From NCBI RefSeq assembly GCF_003473545.1, contig NZ_QUCM01000017.1:16131-80130 (forward strand): DNA of 64,000 bases. The letters are read 5' to 3'. The notes beneath the pieces were generated by a model. It searched no databases, was not told the origin of the DNA, and saw only the letters and a program-made list of their open reading frames with translations. Made by a program: the position numbers and the translations under genes. Source of the stretch: Clostridium sp. AM22-11AC (GTDB lineage Bacteria > Bacillota > Clostridia > Lachnospirales > Lachnospiraceae). Positions 44,148 to 53,432 of the stretch are shown piece after piece. How positions within the stretch are numbered: position 1 is the first letter of the stretch; every line of letters starts with the position of its first letter.

Positions 44148-45425
44148 ATGCATGCATTAACAGAACTGATAAAAAGTGATATGAAACCAGCTCTTGGCGT
44201 TACAGAACCGGGAGCCATTGCTTTTGCTGTATCCACAGCAAAAGCCCATATAAAAGGCACTGTAAAAGGGGTGGGTTTAAGATTAAACAGCGGTATGTAT
44301 AAAAATGCCTTTACCTGCGGTATTCCGGGAACAAGTGAGGTGGGAAATTATTACGCTGCTGCTTTAGGCGCTGTTGCTGCAGATCCAAAGAAGGGTCTGG
44401 AATGTCTGGAAGGTATTGGAAAGGCAGAGGAAGAAGCTGCAGGCGAAATGATCAAAGCGGGAATGATATCAGTTTCCATGAGCAGTATTACCAGCCGCAT
44501 TTTCATTGAAGCAACTGTAACAGGTGAGACTTCAGAGGCAGTTGTTACTATTCAGGATGCCCACACTAATATTACAAAGATCACAGAAAATGGAACTGTA
44601 GTATTTGAAAAAGAAGCAAAAGCAGCACAGGAGAGTAAAGAGGCTACACCGCTGATCCATCAGTATACCCTGGCGCAGATGGTAGAGTATGTAAATACTG
44701 TTTCTGCACAGGAACTGGATTTTATCAAAGAAGCATATAAAGTAAACTACGAGCTGCTTCAGGAAGGCTTAAAGAGTCCAAAGACTACCTACGGACCATA
44801 TCTGTTAAAGAAGAATGGTGGGGTTCTGGTATCAGAAGATGAAAGAAAGACTGCTTCATTATTCTGCAACGGAGCCATTGAGGCGAGAGTCATCGGTCTT
44901 TCCAAACCGGCTATGAGCATCACCGGTTCCGGTGCCCATGGTATTATTGCAACTATGCCGTTATATGCTGTATACAAGATCAATAACTATACAGATGAGC
45001 AGCTTCTTCGTGCTACTGCATTAAGCTATCTGGTATGTATGTACATTAAGGAATACTCCGGCAAGCTGTCTGCCTTCTGCGGCTGTGCTATTGCAGCAGG
45101 AACGGGAATGGCCTGTGCACTGGCATGGTTAAAAGGCGCCGACGCAGAAACGATGGAAAAAGTCATCAACAACATGGCAAGCAGTATTACAGGTATGATC
45201 TGTGATGGCGGCAACCAGGGATGTACCATGAAAGGTATTGTGGCAGTAGACGCAGCTTTTGACTCTGTAGAACTGGCTATGGACGATGTATATATTTACA
45301 ATGCCCATGGTATCAACGGTGCAACTCCGGAAGAGACCATGCACAATATGGGACTGATTGCGTCACCTGGTATGACAGGAACAGAGAAGACCATTGTGGA
45401 TATTCTTGACGGAAAGAATAAGTAA
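44148..45425 (+). CDS. cyuA: L-cysteine desulfidase, CyuA/YhaM (UPF0597) family
   Basis: The 425-residue protein belongs to the serine dehydratase alpha-like family that includes CyuA, which breaks cysteine into pyruvate, ammonia and sulfide using an oxygen-labile Fe-S cluster. Conserved stretches are ALGVTEPGAIAFAVSTAKA near the N-terminus, NSGMYKNAFTCGIPGT, ITGSGAHGI near residue 265, CGCAIAAGTGMA near residue 310 and MICDGGNQGCTMKG near residue 350, the last two providing likely cluster cysteines. GAGGAG precedes ATG 44148. A strong ribosome binding site and a stub of dapF follow directly. Confidence 0.92.
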   Translation: MHALTELIKSDMKPALGVTEPGAIAFAVSTAKAHIKGTVKGVGLRLNSGMYKNAFTCGIPGTSEVGNYYAAALGAVAADPKKGLECLEGIGKAEEEAAGEMIKAGMISVSMSSITSRIFIEATVTGETSEAVVTIQDAHTNITKITENGTVVFEKEAKAAQESKEATPLIHQYTLAQMVEYVNTVSAQELDFIKEAYKVNYELLQEGLKSPKTTYGPYLLKKNGGVLVSEDERKTASLFCNGAIEARVIGLSKPAMSITGSGAHGIIATMPLYAVYKINNYTDEQLLRATALSYLVCMYIKEYSGKLSAFCGCAIAAGTGMACALAWLKGADAETMEKVINNMASSITGMICDGGNQGCTMKGIVAVDAAFDSVELAMDDVYIYNAHGINGATPEETMHNMGLIASPGMTGTEKTIVDILDGKNK

Positions 45426-45457
45426 TATTGTGCAAAACCTTTGGAAGGAGGAATTCT

Positions 45458-45511
45458 ATGGAGTTTTGGAAAATGAATGGTGCTGGAAATGATTTTATAG
45501 TTACGTTTTAA
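45458..45511 (+). pseudogene. dapF stub (diaminopimelate epimerase N-terminus only)
   Basis: An AAGGAGGAATTCT site leads into ATG 45458, and the frame reads MEFWKMNGAGNDFIV before diverging and stopping at 45509-45511. The sequence FWKMNGAGNDFIV is the conserved N-terminus of diaminopimelate epimerase with its catalytic-Cys-less first strand; the rest of the gene is absent. A deletion or rearrangement must have cut the gene after codon 15. The ribosome binding site is intact, so a short peptide could still be made. Confidence 0.85.
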
Positions 45512-45622
45512 AACAGACTTTGAATTGCGATATAGCTCTGACTGAATCAGATCACATTCTTCTGAAAGAACATTCAATGCCCGGTAAGTCAGATAAAATA
45601 CATTAGTAAGTCTGAAATAAAG

Positions 45623-45680
45623 AAACTCTAAATATTCCATAAATTCTGAAGAGAAAAGGAATATTTAGAGTTTTCTTTTG
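45623..45680. terminator. Strong bidirectional terminator
   Basis: AAACTCTAAATATTCC (45623-45638) and GGAATATTTAGAGTTT (45658-45673) form a perfect 16-bp stem. It serves the minus-strand anSME gene and any plus-strand transcript from the cyuA/dapF side. I see no gene in 45512-45622. Confidence 0.9.
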
Positions 45681-45688
45681 GGTAACAA

Positions 45689-46801
45689 TCATTGCGCGGC
45701 TGCAGCAACTTCTTTCATGAGCGGGAGACAGGCGTCGAAAAACATTTTATAACTTTCGCAGAAATAATTTACATAAAGTCCACTTGCCATATCCAGATCA
45801 CGGTTTCTCTGGCATCCACCGCGACAGATGGAAAAATATGGACAGGACAGGCAGCTCTTCTTCAGTTTTTTGGAGCGTTCAATAAAACCGATTTCCGTCC
45901 GCTTCCTGTCAATCGAATCCAACTGATCTGTATTAAAATTTCCTAGTTTATACTCATCCAGTACATAGAAGTCGCAGGGATACACACTGCCGTCTGCTTC
46001 CACGGCATTTTGTATGTTGCAGATACCGCACTGGTCGCAGGACTCCGGGCGGTATCCCATTAGGATGCCGATGTAGTTTTCAAACTGGCGGATGTACGGC
46101 TGGCGGCCCCTTTTCCAGTCTTTATACCATAGGTGGAATAGTGTGATCAGAAACTCCCCATACTGTTTTGGTGAGAGGGCATAAGGATTTTGCCCATGAG
46201 GTTCCTCTAAGGGATCCAGACAGGCGATATACTGCTGATATCCTAAGCCGTTTCTACGGTAAAACTCATAGATTTCAGGAATGTGTGCAGCGGTATTTCC
46301 CGTTACAACGGTAAGGATATTAAAGTCTACACCATGCTTTTGCAGAAGTTTGGCAGCGCCGAAAATGCGCTCAAACACGGATCCGCACCCGGCAGCATGG
46401 CGGTAAATATCATTGGTTTCTCTGATACCGTCTAAGGAAAGCCCAACTAAAAAGTTATTTTCCTTGAAAAATGCACACCATTCATCATCCAAAAGATAAC
46501 CATTTGTCTGAAAAGCATTCTGCACCTTGATGTGATTGCGGTTATACTGTTTTTCATAGGCAACCGCCTTCTTGAAAAAATCGAGTCCCCGAAGGGTAGG
46601 TTCGCCACCCTGAAAAGCATAGGAAATAACGCCTTCCGCCCGCAGGATGGTCTTTCGTATTACATTTTTGAGTGTCTCATCCGACATGAACCCATAGGAC
46701 TTCTGCAGACGTTTCTGGGCCTCATCACAATAAAAGCAATAGTCGCAGTGCATGTTGCACATGCCGGATGATGGTTTCATAAGCACGCTGATTGGTGGCA
46801 T
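45689..46801 (-). CDS. Anaerobic sulfatase-maturating enzyme (radical SAM/SPASM)
   Basis: The 370-residue radical SAM enzyme converts the active-site Cys (or Ser) of sulfatases to C-alpha-formylglycine. The SAM cluster motif is CNMHCDYC near residues 14-21. The family's YAFQGGEPTLRG lies near residue 62, and SPASM-domain cysteines form two groups, CDQCGICNIQNAVEADGSVYPC (near 252-273) and CLSCPYFSICRGGC (near 318-331). AGGAG precedes the ATG at 46801. It is the third gene of an operon with the sensor kinase and response regulator, and a Cys-type sulfatase is encoded 6.6 kb away in the divergent operon, its likely substrate. Confidence 0.94.
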   Translation of the reverse strand: MPPISVLMKPSSGMCNMHCDYCFYCDEAQKRLQKSYGFMSDETLKNVIRKTILRAEGVISYAFQGGEPTLRGLDFFKKAVAYEKQYNRNHIKVQNAFQTNGYLLDDEWCAFFKENNFLVGLSLDGIRETNDIYRHAAGCGSVFERIFGAAKLLQKHGVDFNILTVVTGNTAAHIPEIYEFYRRNGLGYQQYIACLDPLEEPHGQNPYALSPKQYGEFLITLFHLWYKDWKRGRQPYIRQFENYIGILMGYRPESCDQCGICNIQNAVEADGSVYPCDFYVLDEYKLGNFNTDQLDSIDRKRTEIGFIERSKKLKKSCLSCPYFSICRGGCQRNRDLDMASGLYVNYFCESYKMFFDACLPLMKEVAAAAQ

Positions 46802-46812
46802 GATAAAAACTC

Positions 46813-48357
46813 CTAACGTTTTTCTTTTTTATATTCTTCCGGGGAGACGCCCCAGTATTTTTTAAAAGCTTTTCCGAAGTATCCGCCATTGGAATATCCC
46901 GTCTTTTCAGCAACTTCATAAATGAGCATGTCCGGGGATTTTAAAAGTTTGCCAGCTGCCTGCATCCGCACATCGGTGAGGTAGGAAGAGAAGTTGGTGC
47001 CGGTTTCTTTCTTAAAAAGATTGCTTAAATGGGATGGAGTGACATTCACGAGACCGGCAACCAGGTTTAAGTCGATATTTTCGCTATAGTGAAGTTGGAC
47101 ATATTCTTTTATCTTCAAAATTTCAGACCTCTCTCCGGAACGTTTATCGCGGACAAATTCTGAAAACTCCATAATAAAATCAGACAGGATTTTCTGGCAG
47201 GTCCGTAAGGTATGGGCCTGGCGGATGCGCCTTAGAATGTCATTTTCATCCGCTGTCATCTGGTAAAGGGAAAAATTCAGTTCCCTGGCCACCCGGATGA
47301 AAATGTTCAGGATCTCTTCCATATAAGAGTAACACTGAAAAGGATAGAATAGGCCGCTTTTAAGCCATAGTAAAAAGCGCTGGACCAGTTCCGAAGATTT
47401 TTCACTGTTTCCGGAGGAAAGGGCAATATAAAGTTCCTGGGCCTGTGAATCCGTAATGAATGGAAAGCCTACGGAGGTAAGCAGCGGATAAGGCAGCGGT
47501 TCACTTCGCTCATAAAAAATGCAGGCAGAAAGGGCTTCTTCGGCCTGTTTCATTCCGGCTTTAAAAGAAGTTTCATCCTTTAATAAAGGACTGATACCGA
47601 AATATACGGTCTGATTGGCGTATTGTTTCATGGCAGCTCCGATCTGGCGGCAGAGGAGAAGATCTTTCTTTGTGTTGGATATAAGAAGGTATCCTTTTTC
47701 ATCAAGGGAAAACAGTTCCTGTCCTGAGTAACGTTCGCAGATCTGGTTTAACAGGTTATAGATCATGTTTTTGCGATTGGTATCCGTAATCGGAGCAGTA
47801 TCTGGTTCAAAGGAAAAACGGATCAGGTGATAATCCTGAATGGAAATATCCAGTTTGATGTTATGGAGTACATTCTTCACCTGCTCGTGATCCTCAAACC
47901 CCTGATTTTGAAGGCGCTTGATAAAAAGATATTTCAGATCGTCTGTATTTAAAGAAAAGGAAGCGTTCTTTTCCGGCTGGTCAGAGATGGCCTCTTTCAT
48001 TTCCTTTAAGACTTCCAGTAGTTTGGCCGGATCAATAGAAAGCTTTCGGATATAATCATGGGCACCGTACTTCATAGCTTCACGGACAAGTTCAAACTCA
48101 TCAAAGCAGCTTAGGACTAGAGACTGGATGGATATTTTTTCCTGTTTCAGGCGTTTGAGTAAAGTTATTCCGTCCATTCCCGGCATTTTGATGTCGGTGA
48201 TCAGAATGTCGGGTTTGAGTTTTAAGATTTTTTCGTAAGCTTCTTTGCCATCGGCCGCTTCTGAGATCACATCGAAACCATACATATTCCATGGAAGGAC
48301 GGTTTTGATGCCGGCCCTTACCAATGGTTCATCATCTGCAATCAGTACCTTTATCAT
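46813..48357 (-). CDS. Response regulator with AraC-type DNA-binding domain (YesN-like)
   Basis: The 514-residue regulator has a receiver domain at 1-120 with phospho-Asp in DILITDIKMPGMDG near residue 55 and a conserved Lys near residue 104. A long middle region follows, and a C-terminal AraC HTH covers about 415-510 (IDLNLVAGLVNVTPSHLSNL; EVAEKTGYSNGGYFGKAFKK). It overlaps the kinase gene by 26 bases and is followed after 11 bases by anSME. It probably activates the divergent sugar ABC operon through the direct repeats at 50151-50208. Confidence 0.94.
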   Translation of the reverse strand: MIKVLIADDEPLVRAGIKTVLPWNMYGFDVISEAADGKEAYEKILKLKPDILITDIKMPGMDGITLLKRLKQEKISIQSLVLSCFDEFELVREAMKYGAHDYIRKLSIDPAKLLEVLKEMKEAISDQPEKNASFSLNTDDLKYLFIKRLQNQGFEDHEQVKNVLHNIKLDISIQDYHLIRFSFEPDTAPITDTNRKNMIYNLLNQICERYSGQELFSLDEKGYLLISNTKKDLLLCRQIGAAMKQYANQTVYFGISPLLKDETSFKAGMKQAEEALSACIFYERSEPLPYPLLTSVGFPFITDSQAQELYIALSSGNSEKSSELVQRFLLWLKSGLFYPFQCYSYMEEILNIFIRVARELNFSLYQMTADENDILRRIRQAHTLRTCQKILSDFIMEFSEFVRDKRSGERSEILKIKEYVQLHYSENIDLNLVAGLVNVTPSHLSNLFKKETGTNFSSYLTDVRMQAAGKLLKSPDMLIYEVAEKTGYSNGGYFGKAFKKYWGVSPEEYKKEKR

Positions 48358-50047
48358 TGTTCTCTCTCCTTTCGGACAGAAGGCTGTCTATCTGTTTATG
48401 TTGCGGGAACCGGATCGTCACGGTTGTAAAAGAGTTGCCGTCGCTGTCATATTGTAAGCCGTAATCAGGACCATAAGCCAGCTGTATGCGTTCCTGGACA
48501 TTGCTCACGCCGAGACCGGAGAAGACATACCCCTTTTTACCCTGCTTTTTGGGTTTTAGGATTTCTTTCATAGTATCTGCATCCATGCCTGTTCCATTAT
48601 CCTGAACCTGCAGGATGATAATGCCGTTTTCACACCGGCCGGAAATATCAATCATGAGAAAATCCCGTGCTTCAATATTGTGGAGAATGGAATTTTCCAC
48701 CAGGGGCTGTAGGATCAGTTTTAAGGTGTGCTCTTTTAAAATTCCCTCCTCTATGTGGTAGGCCACATCGAAACGGCCGGGATAGCGCACCTGCTGGATC
48801 TTGATATAACTTTTGATGTTTTCCAACTCTTCTTCAATAGGAAGCACGTCATTGACCTTATTCATGCTGATCTCAAGAAGCCGGCCAAGAGCGGTAATGG
48901 TGTTGGTGATGTGTTCTGTCCCGGACATTACGGACATCCATTTGATGGAGTTTAGGGTATTAAAGAGAAAATGGGGATTGATCTGGGCCAGAAGCATTTC
49001 AAAGCGCAGCTCACTTTCCCGTTTCTGAGTGACCTGTATTTCCTCAATCAGATGGCCAATCTCTGTAACCATGTTGTTGAAGGTTCGGGAAAGACTGCTG
49101 ATCTCATCTTTGGAATCGGTAGTGGCGATTTCGGCATTCAGGTTCCCAGCCATAACCTGCTGCATCTGTTCTTTCAGCTTAAAAAGTGGACGCAGCTGCG
49201 AATAGATAGCGAAAAATGTGGCCAGAAGACATATCATTAATAGTCCCAGGGATACAACAAACGTGAATGTGCGCAGTTCATAGATATCCTGATAGAGAAA
49301 TTCCGTAGAAATGGTATCCGTCAGGCGCCAGCCTGAAAGTGGAATGGAGATTTCTTCCTGGAAATATTTAACATCTTTGGGAGTATGGATCCCGCAGATG
49401 GAATAACCGGAAGTATCCCATAATTCCATGTTCCCTGCTGCAGCTCCTAACAGACGGGAAAAACTGCTGGCAGGAAGGGAGATGACCAGATAAAAGCTTT
49501 TCGGTGAAAATGGCGGGAGCTTTCTAATATAGGAAACGAAAGTTTGATTGCTTTCAAAACGGCGGTAACTCTGGTGGGCGTTCGTAAAATATACCGACGG
49601 AACTACCTGCTCCGCAAAAAAATCCTCAAAGCGGAATTTCTGCTGGGGAAGCGTGGAGTAGAGCAGTTGGTCATTGGATAAAACACTGATGTCAGCATTG
49701 GAATTTAACAGGGAATTATTTACATTCTGAATCTGCTCATTGGCATCCTGCCAGCATTTTAAATAGGAATATCCCTTTGTTGCAGATTCACGGTAAAGAA
49801 CACCGTAATTATTTAAGGATATCAGATAATCAGAAGCCTGGATCATGTTTAGGCAGAGACTTTCGATGTCATTTTTTGTTTGGTTCAGATTTTCTCGTTC
49901 CAGTGACTGCGCCTTGTCTCGGATAATGGTCTCAGCCTTTTTATATGCCCATGAAAAAAGGGTCAGATAAGGGACGAGAAACAGTACGATGATAATGAGG
50001 AATAAACGGCATGATAGGTTTAATTTCATAAAAGTATGTTTTATCAC
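48332..50047 (-). CDS. Sensor histidine kinase, YesM type
   Basis: The 571-residue membrane kinase has an N-terminal transmembrane segment (about 15-32), an extracellular sensor region (33-265), a second membrane segment near residues 270-290, a HAMP region (LFKLKEQMQQVMAGNLNAEI) and a His_kinase domain with H-box AQINPHFLFNTLNSIKWM near residue 355. The ATPase N- and G-boxes (LVENSILHNIE; VQDNGTGMD) follow. Kinases of this type usually sense extracellular sugars, sometimes with a transporter binding protein. GTG 50047 has GGGGA eight bases upstream; ATG at 50029 is an alternative. It is the first gene of a three-gene operon. Confidence 0.93.
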   Translation of the reverse strand: MIKHTFMKLNLSCRLFLIIIVLFLVPYLTLFSWAYKKAETIIRDKAQSLERENLNQTKNDIESLCLNMIQASDYLISLNNYGVLYRESATKGYSYLKCWQDANEQIQNVNNSLLNSNADISVLSNDQLLYSTLPQQKFRFEDFFAEQVVPSVYFTNAHQSYRRFESNQTFVSYIRKLPPFSPKSFYLVISLPASSFSRLLGAAAGNMELWDTSGYSICGIHTPKDVKYFQEEISIPLSGWRLTDTISTEFLYQDIYELRTFTFVVSLGLLMICLLATFFAIYSQLRPLFKLKEQMQQVMAGNLNAEIATTDSKDEISSLSRTFNNMVTEIGHLIEEIQVTQKRESELRFEMLLAQINPHFLFNTLNSIKWMSVMSGTEHITNTITALGRLLEISMNKVNDVLPIEEELENIKSYIKIQQVRYPGRFDVAYHIEEGILKEHTLKLILQPLVENSILHNIEARDFLMIDISGRCENGIIILQVQDNGTGMDADTMKEILKPKKQGKKGYVFSGLGVSNVQERIQLAYGPDYGLQYDSDGNSFTTVTIRFPQHKQIDSLLSERRENNDKGTDCR

Positions 50048-50150
50048 GATAAATTTCCCCTATTCTTTCTGCTTTTAAGACCCCGAAGCGGCATCTAATG
50101 CTTAAAGTATACAATAGGGAACGTGAAAAAAAAAGTGCCTTTGAGAATTA

Positions 50151-50208
50151 CGTAAAAAAATACTAATTTTCAAAAAATATTACCACAAGCGTAAAAAAAT
50201 ACCAATTT
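50151..50208 (+). promoter_or_regulatory. Direct repeats, probable response-regulator binding sites
   Basis: CGTAAAAAAATACTAATTT at 50151-50169 recurs as CGTAAAAAAATACCAATTT at 50190-50208, 39 bases apart with one difference. The downstream copy ends about 17 bases before the putative -35 of the ABC operon, which is a good position for an AraC-type activator. Confidence 0.75.
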
Positions 50209-50224
50209 GCCTTTTCATTCTCCA

Positions 50225-50254
50225 TTCAAAAATACGGAATACCTGGCCTATAAT
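50225..50254 (+). promoter_or_regulatory. Promoter of the sugar ABC/sulfatase operon
   Basis: A weak -35 (TTCAAA, 50225-50230) and a consensus TATAAT (50249-50254) are separated by 18 bases. The weak -35 fits activator dependence. Confidence 0.65.
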
Positions 50255-50291
50255 AAGGGCATCAATCAGAAATCAGAAGGAGGAAGGTATT

Positions 50292-51659
50292 ATGAGAACA
50301 AGAAGAACAGTTGCATTGGGGTTATCAGCAGTGATGGCAGTTTCCGTACTGTCCGGCTGCGGAAGTTCCAGTTCCAGCACAACAGCAGATACAAAGGGGG
50401 AAAGCAATGCATCCGCAGAAAGCTCCACAGAGCCGGTCGTACTTCACTGGTGGGGATCCTTTGCAGAGAATATGGGTCCAGAACAGGTATGTGAAGCTTT
50501 TAATAAAATAGATCCAAATCTCCAGGTGGAGTACACAAGATATGTCAATGATGATGCCGGAAATACAAAACTGGATATGACACTGATGTCCGATGATTCC
50601 ATTGATGTATTCCTGAACATGAATGACGTTCTTTTAATGAAGAGAATTGAGAACGGTTATATGTATCCGCTGGATGAACTGTTTGAAAGCGCGGGATTCA
50701 GTCTGGAAGATGATTATGATGAAAATATTGCCCAGAAGGAGATCAACGGCCATTATTACAGCCTTCCTGCAAAGCGCATCACATCCACCATTCTTTACAA
50801 TCAGAAGATGTTTGATGATGCAGGAATTCCTTATCCAAGTGATGACTGGACTTATGATGAGTTCATTGACACAGCCAGAAAGCTGACAAAGGGAGAAGGA
50901 AATGATAAGGTTTATGGTTGGTTCTTCCCAGGATATGATGCTGGTCAGCCGGCTCTTCGTATGATCGAGAGCAAGCTGGGACTTGACTGGATGTACGCTC
51001 CAGACGGAAAATCCGCAGCAATTGATACAGACGATGTAAAAGATCTTACCGAGAAGTACTTACAGCGTGTAGAAGAAGGAATTGAGCCAAGTTATGTAGA
51101 TGTAACCACACAGAAAATGGAGCCTGCAAATATGCTCTTAACTGGCAAGGCTGCCATGGTATTTGGTGACTGGGTCGTAAGAAATGTAAAGGATACAGAC
51201 AATTATCCTCACGATTTCAAGGTTGGTTTTGCAAGAATGCCAAGACTGTCTGCAGATCAGGAAAATAACTATACCACTTCTTACAGCGATGACTTAAGCA
51301 TCAATTCCAAATCTCAGCATCCACAGGAAGCTATGAAGTTCATAAAATGGTATCTGGAAGAAGGTATGGATTATGTTGCGCCATATGCAAGAATCCCAGC
51401 GTGCAAGAAATATGATGCAGATAAAGTGGCTTCTCTGATCTTTGGAGAGCAGTCTGATCTGTTTGATATGGAAAGTGCTAAAAATATCTATCTGACACCA
51501 ACTGACTTTTATGTACGTAAGAACATGCCAGTTGCAACAGAGATCAATACTATTCTGACTGAGGAATTTGATAAGGTATTTGCAGGTGCCCAGTCTGTAG
51601 AAGAGACCTTACAAAATGCCCAAAAGAGAGCGGATGAGAAGATCGCTCAGGAACAGTAG
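50292..51659 (+). CDS. Sugar ABC transporter substrate-binding lipoprotein
   Basis: The 455-residue family-1 solute-binding protein has a lipoprotein signal (MRTRRTVALGLSAVMAVSVL with lipobox LSGC, Cys near residue 23), a Ser/Thr-rich tether, and a mature domain beginning VVLHWWGSFAENMGPE. AGGAGG precedes the ATG. It is the first gene of an operon with two MalF/MalG-type permeases and a sulfatase. No ATPase is encoded here, so a shared MsmK-type ATPase elsewhere is probable. The likely ligand is a sulfated oligosaccharide, inferred from the neighbours. Confidence 0.94.
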   Translation: MRTRRTVALGLSAVMAVSVLSGCGSSSSSTTADTKGESNASAESSTEPVVLHWWGSFAENMGPEQVCEAFNKIDPNLQVEYTRYVNDDAGNTKLDMTLMSDDSIDVFLNMNDVLLMKRIENGYMYPLDELFESAGFSLEDDYDENIAQKEINGHYYSLPAKRITSTILYNQKMFDDAGIPYPSDDWTYDEFIDTARKLTKGEGNDKVYGWFFPGYDAGQPALRMIESKLGLDWMYAPDGKSAAIDTDDVKDLTEKYLQRVEEGIEPSYVDVTTQKMEPANMLLTGKAAMVFGDWVVRNVKDTDNYPHDFKVGFARMPRLSADQENNYTTSYSDDLSINSKSQHPQEAMKFIKWYLEEGMDYVAPYARIPACKKYDADKVASLIFGEQSDLFDMESAKNIYLTPTDFYVRKNMPVATEINTILTEEFDKVFAGAQSVEETLQNAQKRADEKIAQEQ

Positions 51660-51674
51660 TGCAGGTGATGACTT

Positions 51675-52565
51675 ATGGATAAACAAAAGCGCAAGAAACT
51701 TAAAACTGCCGCAAAGGGCTATGCTTTTATCGGCATCAACCTGATCGGTGTGCTTATATTCTGGACCGTTCCCATGCTTTTCAGCTTTATTATAAGTATC
51801 TCGAAGTGGGACTTTTCCAAAGGATTTAAAGGCATTAAGATCGTAGGATTTTCCAACTACATTGAAATATGGAGGGATGCGTGGTTTCGCGCTTCCCTCA
51901 TCAATAACATTGTGTTCACGGTTAGCTATGTGGTGATTTTAATCGTACTGTCTTTCATTGTGGCTTATCTCTTAAATGAATATGTAGTCGGAAAGAAATT
52001 TGTACAGTTGGGACTGTATCTGCCATATATCGTAAATATTGTAGCGATCTCCGCGGTATGGCTGGCTCTTTTTTCTAATAATGGACCGATTTTGAATTTA
52101 CTTAGAAAACTTGGAATGTCAAATCCGCCGGTCTTTATTTCAGATCTTCACTGGGCATTGCCGACGATTGTGATGATCTGTGTATGGCAGAACCTGGGCT
52201 ATACCGTGATCCTGTTCCTTTCCGGTATGATCAATGTATCTAAAGATCTGTATGAAGCAGCTGCCATTGACGGAGCAAACGGGCTTGCCCGTATCTGGTA
52301 TGTAACGATCCCTATGCTTTCAGGAACCACCTTTTTTATCGTCATCACATCGGTGATCAACTCTTTCAAGGTGTTTGGACTAATCAACCTGATGACCCAC
52401 GGTGGACCTGGAACGGCCACAACCATGTTGGTATACAACATTTACCGTACAGCTTTCCAGTTTGGTAAACTTGAATTCGCATCTGCTCAGGGAATCGTCC
52501 TGTTAGCGATCATCTTCTTCATTACCTGGCTGCAGTTCCGCATCCAGAAGCGTAATGAAGAGTAA
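51675..52565 (+). CDS. Sugar ABC transporter permease, MalF-like
   Basis: The 296-residue protein has six predicted membrane helices and the ABC-coupling EAA-type loop LYEAAAIDGANGLARIWYVTIP near residue 195. It pairs with the following MalG-like permease to form the translocation pore. It starts 15 bases after the binding-protein gene, with GGTGAT as a modest ribosome binding site. Confidence 0.94.
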   Translation: MDKQKRKKLKTAAKGYAFIGINLIGVLIFWTVPMLFSFIISISKWDFSKGFKGIKIVGFSNYIEIWRDAWFRASLINNIVFTVSYVVILIVLSFIVAYLLNEYVVGKKFVQLGLYLPYIVNIVAISAVWLALFSNNGPILNLLRKLGMSNPPVFISDLHWALPTIVMICVWQNLGYTVILFLSGMINVSKDLYEAAAIDGANGLARIWYVTIPMLSGTTFFIVITSVINSFKVFGLINLMTHGGPGTATTMLVYNIYRTAFQFGKLEFASAQGIVLLAIIFFITWLQFRIQKRNEE

Positions 52566-52579
52566 GGGGGCATGATGAA

Positions 52580-53410
52580 ATGAAGAACAATAAAAGAATC
52601 GCAAAAATAATATGTAGCCTCTGTCTCTGGTCACTAGTACTGCTGTGTATTGTTCCTTTTATCTGGATGGTTTCTGCCAGTTTTAAGAGAGAGGCGGATA
52701 TATTCGCAGTGCCATTCCGACTGATTCCGGATTATCTGAACCTTCAGAATTTCAAAGAAGTCTGGTTTGGTAAATACAGTTATTCATTGATGTTTTTAAA
52801 CTCAGCGAAGGTAACACTGCTTTCCGTTGGGTTTGCAGTAACAACTTCCATCCTTGCGGGATATGGATTTTCCAAGATAAAGTTTCCGGGAAGGGATAAG
52901 ATCTTTCTTCTTTATCTGGCGACCATGATGATTCCCCATCAGCTTTTAATGGTGCCCAAAATGTTGATGTTTAAGGAAATGGGCATTTACAATACCCATT
53001 GGGCACTGATCCTTCCGGCTGCATTTTCCATTTACGGCGTGTTTATGGTGCGCCAGTACATGCTGCAGATACCGGAGGAACTTTCTGAAGCAGCTCGCAT
53101 TGACGGGGCGGGAGATATGCGCATCTGTTTCCAGATTATAGCACCCCTTTGCAAGCCGGCGCTGGTAACACTGGTCATTCTGTTCTTTACATGGAGTTGG
53201 AATGATTATGATAATGCACTTATCTTCATCAATAATAAAAATCTCTACACCATCAACCTGGGACTGGTAAACTTCATGGATGAAACTGGATTAAAATACA
53301 GCCTGATCATGGCTGCCAGCGTTATCTCCATTTTACCGATCTTTGCCATTTTCCTGGCAGCGCAGAAGTATTATATCGGCGGTCTTACAGCAGGTGGTGT
53401 GAAAGGATAA
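52580..53410 (+). CDS. Sugar ABC transporter permease, MalG-like
   Basis: The 276-residue protein has six membrane helices and the loop LSEAARIDGAGDMRICFQIIAP near residue 172. It ends in the GGLTAGGVKG tail common in this group. AAGGGGGCATGATGAA gives a ribosome binding site. The sulfatase gene follows after 22 bases. Confidence 0.94.
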   Translation: MKNNKRIAKIICSLCLWSLVLLCIVPFIWMVSASFKREADIFAVPFRLIPDYLNLQNFKEVWFGKYSYSLMFLNSAKVTLLSVGFAVTTSILAGYGFSKIKFPGRDKIFLLYLATMMIPHQLLMVPKMLMFKEMGIYNTHWALILPAAFSIYGVFMVRQYMLQIPEELSEAARIDGAGDMRICFQIIAPLCKPALVTLVILFFTWSWNDYDNALIFINNKNLYTINLGLVNFMDETGLKYSLIMAASVISILPIFAIFLAAQKYYIGGLTAGGVKG

Positions 53411-53432
53411 AGGAAAGGATAAAGGATTGATT

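Noticed and set aside
45296-45640. Minus-strand open frame of 114 codons overlapping the end of cyuA
   Set aside because: Most of it is antisense to cyuA and the dapF stub, it starts inside a terminator stem, and it has no ribosome binding site.
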